Shown: in pieces, positions 7,372-16,622 of the stretch | Layout: each line of letters begins with the position of its first letter | Numbering within the stretch: position 1 is the first letter of the stretch | Assembly (NCBI GenBank): GCA_017412585.1 | Contig: JAFPXK010000004.1 | Location: 1 to 58,229, forward strand | Length of the DNA stretch: 58,229 nt | Reading direction: 5' to 3' | Origin: Oscillospiraceae bacterium | GTDB taxonomy: Bacteria > Bacillota > Clostridia > Oscillospirales > Oscillospiraceae | Position numbers and translations under genes: made by a program | Notes under the pieces: model-generated | Told to the model about the DNA's origin: nothing | Databases searched by the model: none | Seen by the model: the letters and a program-made list of their open reading frames with translations, nothing else

Positions 7372-8442
7372 ATGACTATCGTATATATTCTGGCCGCCAT
7401 TTTTCTTTTCGGCTTTCTGGTGGCCATCCATGAGTTGGGCCACTTTACGGCGGCCAAGGCCTGCGGCGTGCGGGTCAATGAGTATTCCATCGGTATGGGA
7501 CCCGCTATTTTTCAAAAGCAGAAAGGGGAGACGCTGTACTCCCTGCGCCTCATTCCCGCCGGCGGCTACTGCGCCATGGAAGGGGAGGAGGAGAATTCCG
7601 ACGATCCCCGGGCGCTGAATAATAAGGGCTTCTGGGCCAAGCTGCTGGTGTTCGTGGCGGGCTCCGCCACCAACTTCATCGCCGGCTTTTTGATGATTCT
7701 GCTGCTCTACGCCGGGGCCCAGGGTTTTTACACCTCCCGCATCGTGGCCTTTGCCCCCGGCTGCCCCCTGGAGCAGGCGGGGGGCCTCCAGGTGGGCGAC
7801 CGCATCCTGGCCATCGACGGCGAGCGGGTCTACGTGTACAGCGACGTGAGCCTGTTGCTGGGCATGAATACCGACGGCACCTTTGACCTGGTGCTGGACC
7901 GGGACGGCCGGCGCATCACCCTCCGGGACTTCCCCATGGAGCGCCGGGAGTATCTGGATCAGAACGGCAACCCCTATACCGGCTTCGGCCTCCATTTCGG
8001 CGCCGAGCCCGCCAACTTCGGCGCCCGGGTGGCCTACAGCTGGCATAATGCCATCGACTTTGCCCGCATGGTGCGGCTTTCGCTGAAGATGATGGTCACC
8101 GGCCAGGCCAGCGTCCGGGACATGAGCGGCCCCGTGGGCATCGTCAACACTATGACCGAGGTGGGCAAGCAGTCCGCCTCCACCGCCGAGGCCATGCAAA
8201 ACATCGTCTATATCGGCGCGCTGCTGGCGGTGAACCTGGCAGTGATGAACATGCTGCCCATCCCCGGCCTGGACGGCGGCAAGGTGCTGTTTTTGGTGAT
8301 AAATGCCGTTTCCATGGCCCTTTTCCGCCGCCAGGTGCCGGAAAAGTTCGAGAATTATATTCACCTGGGCGGCCTGGCGCTGATGCTTTTGCTGATGGCG
8401 CTGGTGACGTTCAGCGACGTGTGGAAGCTGTTTCAGAGGTAA
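7372..8442 (+). CDS. rseP: RIP metalloprotease RseP (site-2 protease)
   Basis: Intramembrane zinc protease of family M50 that cleaves membrane-bound anti-sigma factors and remnant signal peptides. The protein is 356 aa. HELGH at residues 20-24 in the first membrane segment and NMLPIPGLDGGKVLF near the C-terminus supply the zinc ligands. A PDZ domain lies between them (about 120-190, around EQAGGLQVGDRILAIDGERV). This conserved position between dxr and polC is typical of Firmicutes. The partner anti-sigma factor is not in the window. Confidence 0.95.
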   Translation: MTIVYILAAIFLFGFLVAIHELGHFTAAKACGVRVNEYSIGMGPAIFQKQKGETLYSLRLIPAGGYCAMEGEEENSDDPRALNNKGFWAKLLVFVAGSATNFIAGFLMILLLYAGAQGFYTSRIVAFAPGCPLEQAGGLQVGDRILAIDGERVYVYSDVSLLLGMNTDGTFDLVLDRDGRRITLRDFPMERREYLDQNGNPYTGFGLHFGAEPANFGARVAYSWHNAIDFARMVRLSLKMMVTGQASVRDMSGPVGIVNTMTEVGKQSASTAEAMQNIVYIGALLAVNLAVMNMLPIPGLDGGKVLFLVINAVSMALFRRQVPEKFENYIHLGGLALMLLLMALVTFSDVWKLFQR

Positions 8443-8448
8443 AAGGAT

Positions 8449-9486
8449 ATGAGCAAGCAAATTCTGGTGGGCGGTGTGCCCGTGGGCGGCGGCGCCCCGG
8501 TGGCCATCCAGTCCATGTGCAATACCAAGACGGAGGACGTGGCCGCCACCGTGACCCAGATCCACGCCCTGGAGGACGCGGGCTGCGAGATCATCCGTGT
8601 GGCGGTGCCCACCATGGAGGCCGCCCGGTCCATCGGCGCCATCCGCCGGGAGATCCATATTCCCCTGGTGGCCGACATCCATTTCGACTATCGCCTGGCT
8701 CTGGAATGTGCCCGGCAGGGAGTGGATAAAATCCGCATCAACCCCGGCAACATCGGCGGGCAGGACCGGGTCCGCGCCGTGGCGGATGCGTGCCGTCAGC
8801 GCCATATCCCCATCCGCATCGGCGTCAACGGCGGCTCGCTGGAAAAGGATTTGCTGCAAAAGTACGGCGGTGTCACCGCCCAGGCGCTGGTGGACAGCGC
8901 CCTGCACCATGTACAGCTCTTGAACGACGCCGATTTTGACGATATCTGTATCTCCGTCAAGTGCAGCAACGTGGCGGTGAACATGGCGGCCTATACCATG
9001 CTTGCCAACCAGACGGACTATCCCCTCCACCTGGGCGTCACCGAGGCAGGCACCCCCTCCATGGGCGTCATCAAGTCCGCCATCGGCATCGGGGGCCTGC
9101 TGTGCCGGGGCATCGGCGACACCATCCGCGTCAGCCTTACCGCCGACCCGGTGGAGGAGGTCTATGCCGCCAAGCGTATCCTCTCCGCCGCCGGCGTGCG
9201 GCAGATGGGCCCCAACCTTATCGCCTGTCCCACCTGCGGCCGCACCAAGTATGATATGATACCCATTGCCAACGAGGTGGAGCGGCGGCTGCAAAACTGC
9301 CGCAAGAATATCACCGTAGCCGTCATGGGCTGCGTGGTCAACGGCCCCGGCGAGGCCCGGGGCGCCGACGTGGGCATCGCCGGCGGCGACGGCGAGGGCC
9401 TGGTATTCCGTAAAGGCGAAATCCTTTACAAAGTGCCGCAGGACAAGCTTGTAGACGCCCTCATGGAGGAGATTGACAAGCTGTAA
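8449..9486 (+). CDS. ispG: 4-hydroxy-3-methylbut-2-enyl diphosphate synthase
   Basis: Iron-sulfur enzyme of the MEP pathway that converts MEcPP to HMBPP. The protein is 345 aa, the short bacterial form. An N-terminal TIM barrel (VPVGGGAPVAIQSMCNTKTED) is followed by a C-terminal [4Fe-4S] domain with CPTCGRTKYD and CVVNGPGEARGADVGIAGG, which carry the three cluster cysteines and the conserved glutamate. It is inserted between rseP and polC, where Bacillus subtilis has proS; no proS is seen here. Confidence 0.96.
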   Translation: MSKQILVGGVPVGGGAPVAIQSMCNTKTEDVAATVTQIHALEDAGCEIIRVAVPTMEAARSIGAIRREIHIPLVADIHFDYRLALECARQGVDKIRINPGNIGGQDRVRAVADACRQRHIPIRIGVNGGSLEKDLLQKYGGVTAQALVDSALHHVQLLNDADFDDICISVKCSNVAVNMAAYTMLANQTDYPLHLGVTEAGTPSMGVIKSAIGIGGLLCRGIGDTIRVSLTADPVEEVYAAKRILSAAGVRQMGPNLIACPTCGRTKYDMIPIANEVERRLQNCRKNITVAVMGCVVNGPGEARGADVGIAGGDGEGLVFRKGEILYKVPQDKLVDALMEEIDKL

Positions 9487-9509
9487 ACCACAGAAAGACG
9501 GAAAGAAAT

Positions 9510-12500
9510 ATGTGCGATAGTAAACCGTTTTTTACATTCTTCGAGAGCTTTGTGCCGCCCCGGGAGGTGCGGCTTCTGCTCCACGACGCCCGGGTGACAG
9601 GCGGCGTCATTGACGCCGAGAGCCGCACCATGGAGCTGGAGATTGCCGCCGGAGAGGATATCCCCGAGGCCGCCCAGTCCACCATCCGCCACCTGCTGAT
9701 GGACCACTACCAGATAAAGCAGCTTCGCCTGAATTTCCGCACCGCCGCCCAGGAGAAGGCCGCCAAGGGCGGCGATATCATCATGGGCAAGGAGATCAAG
9801 GCCAAGGCGGTGCCCATGGAGGGCGATAATCTGAAGGTGGGCGGCATCGTGGTGGAGGGCAAGGTCTTCGCCGTGGAGAGCTATGAAACCCGCCGCCCCG
9901 GGCTGTGGTGCCTCACCTTCGACATGACCGACTACCACGGCTCTGTCTCCGCCCGGCTCTATACCCAGGAGAAGGAGGCCCAGGCCCTGGGCAGCGCCCT
10001 TTCCGTGGGCATGTGGATTCGCGTACAGGGCTATCTGGAGCTGAGCCGTGACGGCAAGGACGTGCAGCTACGTCCCCAGAATATCATGAAAATCACCCAC
10101 GAGGCCCGGAAGGACGACTATCCGGAGAAACGGGTAGAGCTGCATCTCCACACCCATATGAGCAATATGGACGCCCTCACCAACACCGCCAGCGTCATCA
10201 AGCAGGCCATTTCCTGGGGCCATCCCGCCATCGCCATCACCGACCACGGCGTGTGCCAATCCTTCCCGGATGCCTGGCATACCGCCAAGGGTAAAATAAA
10301 AATACTTTACGGCATCGAGGGCTACTTCGTCAACAATCTGGACGACAGAATCGTGGTCCACGGCACCCAGGACCAGCCTTTTGAGGATGAAATCGTCTGC
10401 TTCGACATTGAGACCACCGGCCTGGACGTGACCACCGAGGCCATCACCGAGATCGGCGCCGTGGTGCTGAAAAACGGGGAGATCACCGACCGCTTCCAGA
10501 CCTTTGTGAATCCCGGCCGCCGCCTGACGCCGGAGATCATCGGCCTTACCGGCATCACCGACGCCATGCTCTCCGACGCCCCTCAGCCCGCCGAGGCTCT
10601 CCGCAGCTTCCTGGACTTCGTGGCGGGCCGTCCTCTGGCGGCCCACAACGCGGAGTTCGACATCGGCTTCATCCGGGCCGGCTGCCGCGAGGCGGGGCTC
10701 GAGTTCCACCCCACCTATGTGGACTCCCTCATTCTGGCCCAGAATCTGCTGCCGGAGCTGAGCAAGTACAAGCTGGACATTGTGGCGGAGCATCTGGACC
10801 TGCCCGCCTTCAACCACCATCGGGCCAGCGATGACGCCGGCATGGTGGGCTATATGCTGATACCCTTTTTCCAGCGGATGCGTGACGAGCTGGGCATCGA
10901 CCATCTGCAGCAGATCAACGAAAAGATGCTGGCCCTGCGTCCCCAGGGCAGCAAGACCCACCGTTTCCCCAAGCACATCATCATCCTGGCCAAGAACAAG
11001 CTGGGCCTCAAGCATCTCTATCAGCTTGTCACCGCCTCCAACCTGAAGTACTTCCGCCGTGTGCCCATCATCCCCAAGACGGAGCTGATCGCCCACCGGG
11101 AGGGCCTTATCATCGGTTCTGCCTGTGAAGCGGGAGAGCTTTACAGGGCTATTGCCGACCATAAGGACTGGGATGAGCTCAAGCGCATCGCCTCCTTCTA
11201 CGACTATCTTGAGATTCAGCCGGTGTGCAACAATATGTTCATGGTGCGCCACGGCGACGTGCCCGACGTGGAGGCCCTGCGGGAGAATAACCGCCTCATC
11301 GTCCGCCTGGGCGAGGAGCTGGGCAAGCCCGTCTGCGCCACCGGCGACGTCCATTTCCAGGAGCCGGAGGACGAGATCTACCGTCATATCCTGCTGGCCA
11401 GCAAGAAGTTCGACGACGCCGACGAGAGCCTGCCCATCTATTTCAAGACCACCGCCGAAATGATGGAGGAATTTTCCTACCTGGGCGAGCAAAAGGCCCA
11501 TGAAGTGGTCATCGACAACCCCCGGAACATCGCCGACCAGATAGAGGAGATAGAGCTGCTGCCCGCCGGCACCCTGTTCCCGCCCCGGCTGGAAAACTCC
11601 GAGCAGGAGCTGAACCAGCGTGTGTGGGACAAGTGCCACGAGCTGTACGGCGAAAACCCGCCCCAGCTCATTATCGACCGGCTTAACGTGGAGCTGAAAA
11701 GCATCCTGGGCAAATACGACGTGGTGTACATGTCCGCCCAGAAGCTGGTGCAGCGCAGCCTGGAAAACGGCTATCTGGTGGGCTCCCGAGGCAGCGTGGG
11801 CTCGTCGCTGGTGGCCTATATGTCGGGCATCACGGAGGTCAACTCCCTGCCTGCCCACTACCGCTGCCCCCAGTGCCGCTACGTTGAGTTCAACCACGAC
11901 CCCCAGTACGGCTGCGGCGCCGACATGCCGGACAAGAACTGCCCCCAGTGCGGCACCAAGCTGGTGAAGGACGGCTTTGACATCCCCTTTGAAACCTTCC
12001 TGGGCTACGGCGGCGGCAAGGTGCCGGATATCGACCTGAATTTCTCCGGCGAATACCAGTCCCGGGCCCACCGCCACGCCATCGAGATGTTCGGCGAGAC
12101 CCAGGTGTTTCGCGCCGGCACCATCGGCACCCTGGCGGATAAAACCGCCATCGGCTACGTGCTGAAGTATAAGGAGGAGCGGGGTCTGGAATTCGGCAAC
12201 GCGGAGCTGAAGCGGCTGGCCACCGGCTGCGTGGGCGTCCGCCGTACCACGGGCCAGCACCCCGGCGGCCTGGTGGTAGTCCCCGACGATATGGACGTGG
12301 AGGATTTCACCGCCGTGCAGCACCCTGCCGACGACCCCAAGTCCGACCAGTGTACCACCCATTTTGAATACCACTGCATGGAGGACAACCTCCTAAAGCT
12401 GGACATGCTGGGCCACGATGACCCCACCATGATCAAGTATCTGGAGGAGTACACCGGCGTCAACGCCCGCACCATCCCTCTGGACGATGCGGACACCATG

Positions 12501-13457
12501 AGCATCTTCACCTCCTCCAAGGTCCTGGGCTATGAGCATGACGAGATTTTGGGGGAGACCGGCGCAGTGGCCATCCCGGAGTTCAACACCCGCTTCACCC
12601 GCGGCATGCTGATGGACACCAAGCCCACCAATTTCAATACCCTTGTCCGCCTGTCCGGCTTCAGCCACGGCACCGACGTGTGGATGGGCAACGCCCGGGA
12701 GCTGATCGTCAGCGGCACCGCCTCCGTTCTGGAGACGGTGGGCTGCCGTGACGACATTATGCTCTATCTTATCTCCATGGGCCTTGACCCCAAGATGTCC
12801 TTCAAAATCATGGAGGCCGTCCGCAAGGGCAAGGTGAAAAAGGGCGGCTTCCAGGACGGCTGGGAGGAGGCCATGCGGGAGCACAACGTGCCCGACTGGT
12901 ACATCGGCTCCCTGGCCAAAATCGGCTACCTGTTCCCCAAGGCCCACGCCGTGGCCTACGTGATGATGGCTTTCCGCATCGCCTGGTTCAAGGTCCATCG
13001 CCCCCTGGCGTTCTACGCCGTGTTCTTCTCCATCCGCGCCAAGGCCTTCGACGCCGAATATTGCTGCGCAGGTCTCGACGCGGTGAAGCGGAAAATCAAG
13101 GAGATCGAGAACAACAAGGACGCCACCGACGTGGAGCAGAACCTGATGGTGACGCTGGAGGTGTGCTACGAGTTCTATCTCCGGGGCTTCCACTTTGACA
13201 CCATCGACATCATGCACTCCGACGCCACCATGTTCAAAATCACCGAAAACGGCCTCCTGCCGCCCTTCGTCACCGTCCACGGTCTGGGCGAGGCGGCGGC
13301 GCTGGACACGGTGGCCAAGCGGGAAGGGAAGACCTTCATCTCCATCGAGGAGTTCTCCACCTGCTGCAACAAGCTGTCCAAGACCCATATCGAGCAGTTG
13401 AAAAATCTGGGCGCCTTCGCCGGTATGGCGGACACCTCCCAGGTCAGCCTGTTCTAA
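9510..13457 (+). CDS. polC: DNA polymerase III alpha subunit, PolC type
   Basis: Main replicative polymerase of low-GC-type Gram-positive bacteria, with built-in proofreading. The protein is 1315 aa. In order: an OB domain (about 105-200); a PHP domain starting near residue 210 with HLHTHMSNMDA; the DEDD 3'-5' exonuclease inserted in PHP (FDIETTGL near 298); a four-cysteine zinc site (CPQC, CGAD, CPQC; about 789-820); and the palm core with PDIDLNFSGEYQ near 840. B. subtilis PolC has about 1440 aa. The shortfall is mostly at the N-terminus, and only 23 nt separate this ATG from ispG, so no longer start is available. It is the last gene of the plus-strand run. Confidence 0.96.
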   Translation: MCDSKPFFTFFESFVPPREVRLLLHDARVTGGVIDAESRTMELEIAAGEDIPEAAQSTIRHLLMDHYQIKQLRLNFRTAAQEKAAKGGDIIMGKEIKAKAVPMEGDNLKVGGIVVEGKVFAVESYETRRPGLWCLTFDMTDYHGSVSARLYTQEKEAQALGSALSVGMWIRVQGYLELSRDGKDVQLRPQNIMKITHEARKDDYPEKRVELHLHTHMSNMDALTNTASVIKQAISWGHPAIAITDHGVCQSFPDAWHTAKGKIKILYGIEGYFVNNLDDRIVVHGTQDQPFEDEIVCFDIETTGLDVTTEAITEIGAVVLKNGEITDRFQTFVNPGRRLTPEIIGLTGITDAMLSDAPQPAEALRSFLDFVAGRPLAAHNAEFDIGFIRAGCREAGLEFHPTYVDSLILAQNLLPELSKYKLDIVAEHLDLPAFNHHRASDDAGMVGYMLIPFFQRMRDELGIDHLQQINEKMLALRPQGSKTHRFPKHIIILAKNKLGLKHLYQLVTASNLKYFRRVPIIPKTELIAHREGLIIGSACEAGELYRAIADHKDWDELKRIASFYDYLEIQPVCNNMFMVRHGDVPDVEALRENNRLIVRLGEELGKPVCATGDVHFQEPEDEIYRHILLASKKFDDADESLPIYFKTTAEMMEEFSYLGEQKAHEVVIDNPRNIADQIEEIELLPAGTLFPPRLENSEQELNQRVWDKCHELYGENPPQLIIDRLNVELKSILGKYDVVYMSAQKLVQRSLENGYLVGSRGSVGSSLVAYMSGITEVNSLPAHYRCPQCRYVEFNHDPQYGCGADMPDKNCPQCGTKLVKDGFDIPFETFLGYGGGKVPDIDLNFSGEYQSRAHRHAIEMFGETQVFRAGTIGTLADKTAIGYVLKYKEERGLEFGNAELKRLATGCVGVRRTTGQHPGGLVVVPDDMDVEDFTAVQHPADDPKSDQCTTHFEYHCMEDNLLKLDMLGHDDPTMIKYLEEYTGVNARTIPLDDADTMSIFTSSKVLGYEHDEILGETGAVAIPEFNTRFTRGMLMDTKPTNFNTLVRLSGFSHGTDVWMGNARELIVSGTASVLETVGCRDDIMLYLISMGLDPKMSFKIMEAVRKGKVKKGGFQDGWEEAMREHNVPDWYIGSLAKIGYLFPKAHAVAYVMMAFRIAWFKVHRPLAFYAVFFSIRAKAFDAEYCCAGLDAVKRKIKEIENNKDATDVEQNLMVTLEVCYEFYLRGFHFDTIDIMHSDATMFKITENGLLPPFVTVHGLGEAAALDTVAKREGKTFISIEEFSTCCNKLSKTHIEQLKNLGAFAGMADTSQVSLF

Positions 13458-13664
13458 GGCTTCGCCTGTCAAAAAACGGCTATGCCGTTTTTTGACAATG
13501 GGATTGCAGTCTACTGCGCGCGCGAATAGTACGCCTCCGGCGCACTATTCGCACACTTCGTAGCCTGAGAAGTGAAAAAACTGACGTACACGCCGTCAGT
13601 TTTTTCGGATTTCAATGGTTCGCGCCTGCGGGCGCGAAATCTGCGATGTTTTTTTGACAATCTG
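13457..13664. repeat. Gene-free block of consecutive hairpins
   Basis: No gene is visible. Perfect or nearly perfect stem-loops stand in a row: 13467-13480/13484-13497 (14-bp stem with A6/T6, TAT loop), 13522-13535/13539-13552 (14 positions, one mismatch, TCC loop), 13574-13586/13594-13606 (13 bp, A6/T6) and 13619-13626/13631-13638 (8 bp). The A-tract/T-tract form of the first and third could terminate transcription in both directions. TTTTTTGACAAT occurs twice (near 13488 and 13651), suggesting duplication of a repeat unit. Confidence 0.7.
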
Positions 13665-13691
13665 AAAAACCGGCCCGTCGGGCCGGTTTTT
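13665..13691. terminator. Bidirectional terminator between polC and the EamA operon
   Basis: A 12-bp perfect stem (13665-13676/13680-13691) with AAAAA on one side and TTTTT on the other, and a 3-nt loop. It can end transcription from polC and from the convergent minus-strand operon, whose last stop codon is 11 bp away. Confidence 0.85.
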
Positions 13692-13702
13692 CTATGCAAA
13701 AA

Positions 13703-14629
13703 TCACACATTTTCCGCGTTTTTCTTCTTAATGGGGAACTCCAACTGGGCCAGAATCACCGCGATGAACATGATGACGCATCCCAGATATTCCCGGGCCG
13801 TCATCCGTTGGTGGAGGATCAGCGCCCCGGCAATCACGGCGACCACGCTTTCCAGGCTCAGCAGAATGGTGATCACCGTGGGATTGGCGTCCTTCTGGGC
13901 CAGTATTTGCAGGGAGTAGGCCACGCCGCTGGAGAAAATGCCCACGTAGAGAATGGGCAGGGCGCTTTCCCAAATGGCGCCCCAGTCGGGATGGCTGAAA
14001 AACACCATGCCGATGGCGGACAGCACGCCGCACACAAAGAACTGGGCGCAGCAGAGCTTGACGCCGTCCACCGTGGCGGTGAAGTGGTCGATGATGAGAA
14101 TGTGGGCGGCAAACACCACCGCGCAGCAGAGGATCAGCAGGTCGCCCGGGGCCAGGGTAAAGTCACCCTTGATACACAGCAGATACAGCGCCAGCACCGA
14201 CAGTCCCACCGCGATCCACACCGGCAGGCTTACCTTCCGCTTGAAGAACAGCCCGAAAACCGGCACCAGCACCACGTACAGCGCCGTGATAAACCCGGCC
14301 TTGCCCGCGTCGGTACCGGCGCCGATGCCCGCCTGCTGGAAGTTGGAGGCGACGCACAGCGCCAGACCGCACCACAGGCCGCCCCACAAAAGCTGCCTGC
14401 GGTCGTATTTCTTTTCCGCCTCGGTGCGCTGGGGCTTGTCCTTGCTGAAGCGGTCAAAAATCCGGATGATGACCAGCAGCACCGCCACCGCCACCGCGCT
14501 GCGCAGGGCGTTGAAGGTGAAGGCGTCCATCTTGTCGGCCACCACGTCCTGGGCTACAAAGGCCGTGCCCCAGATCAGGGCGGACAGCACCGGGAACACC
14601 ACCTGCCGTACCTGACTCATTTTTTTCAT
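13703..14629 (-). CDS. EamA/DMT-superfamily transporter
   Basis: Membrane transporter of the drug/metabolite superfamily, 308 aa, with about ten hydrophobic segments in two EamA repeats. The N-terminal SALIWGTAFVAQDVV and the repeat-two opening ILYVGIFSSGVAYSLQILAQK are family-typical. The substrate cannot be inferred. It is the last gene of the minus-strand operon DUF512-der-plsY-eamA, starting 3 nt after the plsY stop with GAGG about 8 nt upstream of ATG 14629. Confidence 0.85.
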   Translation of the reverse strand: MKKMSQVRQVVFPVLSALIWGTAFVAQDVVADKMDAFTFNALRSAVAVAVLLVIIRIFDRFSKDKPQRTEAEKKYDRRQLLWGGLWCGLALCVASNFQQAGIGAGTDAGKAGFITALYVVLVPVFGLFFKRKVSLPVWIAVGLSVLALYLLCIKGDFTLAPGDLLILCCAVVFAAHILIIDHFTATVDGVKLCCAQFFVCGVLSAIGMVFFSHPDWGAIWESALPILYVGIFSSGVAYSLQILAQKDANPTVITILLSLESVVAVIAGALILHQRMTAREYLGCVIMFIAVILAQLEFPIKKKNAENV

Positions 14630-14632
14630 AGC

Positions 14633-15289
14633 TTATGCCTCGTCTTTCTTCTCCTCCGGTGTGATGGGGTTGACGTGCCACTTGAACTTATTTTCCGTGC
14701 CGTGGAGCAGCCGCACGATGTTCTCCCGGTGGCAGTATACCACCAGCGCCGCCATAAACAGCGCCAGACCCGTATACACCCAGTTGTGCCCCAGGAAGAA
14801 ATACACCGTAATGGGCAGGCTCACCGCCGCTGCCAGAGAGCCCAAAGACACGTACCGTGTCAGCCCCCACAGCAGTATGAACACGCCCCAGGCCACCAGG
14901 GCCACCTTCCAGCCCAGCAGGATGGCCAGCATACTGCCGGACAAAATGCCCTTGCCGCCCTTGAAGCCGAAAAACACCGGGAACACGTGGCCCAGCTCGC
15001 AGCCCAGGCCACCCAGCAGCACCCCCAGCGTCCAGTCCCCAAAGAGATGGGAGAACATGAAGCCGCCGATGAGGCAGGCCACCACCGTCTTGCCCATGTC
15101 CAGGCCGATGACCATCAGCGCGTATTTGGCGCCGTAGGTGTGGTAAAAGTTGGTAAGGCCGGCGTTTCCGCTGCCGTGCTTGCGCACGTCATCCTTGATG
15201 ATAAAGTGAGAGGTCATCACAGAGCCGTTGATGCAGCCCAGCAGATAGGACACCAGCACGATCACACAGGTGACGAATACCCGAAACAT
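14633..15289 (-). CDS. plsY: Acyl-phosphate:glycerol-3-phosphate acyltransferase
   Basis: Transfers an acyl group from acyl-phosphate to glycerol-3-phosphate, the first committed step of phospholipid synthesis. The protein is 218 aa with five to six membrane segments. The PlsY motifs GSVMTS, KHGSGNAGLTNFYHTYG (phosphate-binding loop) and FGFKGGKG are present. It lies 3 nt from der with GAGGAGG inside the der 3' end as ribosome-binding site. The der-plsY neighbourhood is common in Firmicutes. Confidence 0.95.
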   Translation of the reverse strand: MFRVFVTCVIVLVSYLLGCINGSVMTSHFIIKDDVRKHGSGNAGLTNFYHTYGAKYALMVIGLDMGKTVVACLIGGFMFSHLFGDWTLGVLLGGLGCELGHVFPVFFGFKGGKGILSGSMLAILLGWKVALVAWGVFILLWGLTRYVSLGSLAAAVSLPITVYFFLGHNWVYTGLALFMAALVVYCHRENIVRLLHGTENKFKWHVNPITPEEKKDEA

Positions 15290-15292
15290 GGT

Positions 15293-16618
15293 TTATTCCT
15301 CCTCGCCCTTTTGACGGATGCTCATAATGATGGGCGTACCCTCCAGGCCGAATACGCCGCGGATCTGGTTTTCCAGATAGCGCTTGTAGGAGAAGTGGAA
15401 AAGCTGCTTGTCGTTGCAGAACACCACAAAGTGAGGCGGCTTCACGCCCACCTGGGTCATGTAGTAGATTTTCAGCCGCCTGCCCTTGTCGGTAGGGGGC
15501 TGCACCCGTGTCTGGGCGTCCGCCAGCACGGAGTTGAGCATGCCGGTGGTGATGCGGGTGGCGGACTGGTCGTTGACGTAGTTGATCAGCTCAAACAGCC
15601 GGTTCACCCGCTGGCCCGTGGCGGCGGAGATGAAGAGGATGGGGGCGTAGGTCATAAAGCTCAAATCCCGGCGGATATCCTCCCGCATGCGGTCCATGGT
15701 CTTGTCGTCCTTTTCCACCAGGTCCCACTTGTTCACCACGATGATGCAGGCCTTGCCCGCCTCGTGGGCCAGCCCCGCCACCTTGGTGTCCTGCTCCGTC
15801 ACGCCCTCCTGGGCGTCGATGAGGATAAGGCACACGTCGCTGCGCTCGATGGCCATGGTGGCCCGCAGCACGGAGTATTTCTCGATGTTGTCCTCCACCC
15901 GTGACTTTTTCCGCATACCGGCGGTGTCGATGAAGTTGTATTTGCCGAAATTGTTCTCGAAATAGCTGTCGATGGCGTCCCGGGTGGTGCCCGCCACGTT
16001 GCTGACGATCACCCGCTCCTGCCCCAAAATCCGGTTGGTCAGGCTGGACTTGCCCACGTTGGGCTTGCCGATGATGGCCACCTGTATCACGTCGGACTCG
16101 TCCTCTCCCTCGTCCTCGGGAGGGAAGTATTGCAAACAGGCGTCCAGCAGATCGCCGGTGCCGTGGCCGTGAACGGCAGACACGGCAATGGGGTCACCCA
16201 GGCCCAGGTTGTAAAACTCGTAGATCTCCGGGTCCACGGTGCCGGTGCCGTCCACCTTGTTCACCGCCAGTACGATGGGTTTGCCGGAGCGCTGCAGCAT
16301 ATTGGCCACCTCCTGGTCGGAGGCGGTCATGCCGGTTTTGATGTCGGTGACGAACACGATCACCGTGGCGTTGTCGATGGCGATTTGTGCCTGCTCCCGC
16401 ATAAAGGCCAGAATCTGGTTGTCGGTGTTGGGCTCGATGCCGCCGGTGTCCACCAGCGTGAATTTCCGGCCGCACCACTCGCTCTCGCCGTAGATACGGT
16501 CCCGGGTCACGCCGGGGGTGTCCTCCACGATGCTGAGCCGCTGGCCGATCAGCTTGTTGAACAGCATGGACTTGCCCACGTTGGGCCGGCCCACAATGGC
16601 AATCATAGGTTTTGACAT
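15293..16618 (-). CDS. der: Ribosome-associated GTPase Der (EngA)
   Basis: Double GTPase needed for 50S ribosomal subunit maturation. The first G domain begins with VGRPNVGKSMLFNKLIGQRL and continues with DTGGIEP and NKVDG; the second has GKPNVGKSSLTNR, DTAGMRKKSR and NKWDLVEK; a C-terminal KH-like domain follows. An in-frame GTG at 16630 would add four residues, but ATG 16618 gives the usual SKPMIAIVGRPNVGKS opening, so it is preferred. The gene follows the DUF512 stop by 4 nt. Confidence 0.96.
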   Translation of the reverse strand: MSKPMIAIVGRPNVGKSMLFNKLIGQRLSIVEDTPGVTRDRIYGESEWCGRKFTLVDTGGIEPNTDNQILAFMREQAQIAIDNATVIVFVTDIKTGMTASDQEVANMLQRSGKPIVLAVNKVDGTGTVDPEIYEFYNLGLGDPIAVSAVHGHGTGDLLDACLQYFPPEDEGEDESDVIQVAIIGKPNVGKSSLTNRILGQERVIVSNVAGTTRDAIDSYFENNFGKYNFIDTAGMRKKSRVEDNIEKYSVLRATMAIERSDVCLILIDAQEGVTEQDTKVAGLAHEAGKACIIVVNKWDLVEKDDKTMDRMREDIRRDLSFMTYAPILFISAATGQRVNRLFELINYVNDQSATRITTGMLNSVLADAQTRVQPPTDKGRRLKIYYMTQVGVKPPHFVVFCNDKQLFHFSYKRYLENQIRGVFGLEGTPIIMSIRQKGEEE

Positions 16619-16622
16619 GGTA

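Noticed and set aside
6331-9294. A 987-codon open frame on the minus strand
   Set aside because: It lies wholly antisense to dxr, rseP and ispG; it is a high-GC shadow with His/Gly/Val-rich low-complexity translation and no motif.
13694-15904. A 736-codon plus-strand open frame across the EamA-plsY-der operon
   Set aside because: The minus-strand genes are certain from their motifs; the plus frame is His/Gln-rich shadow translation.
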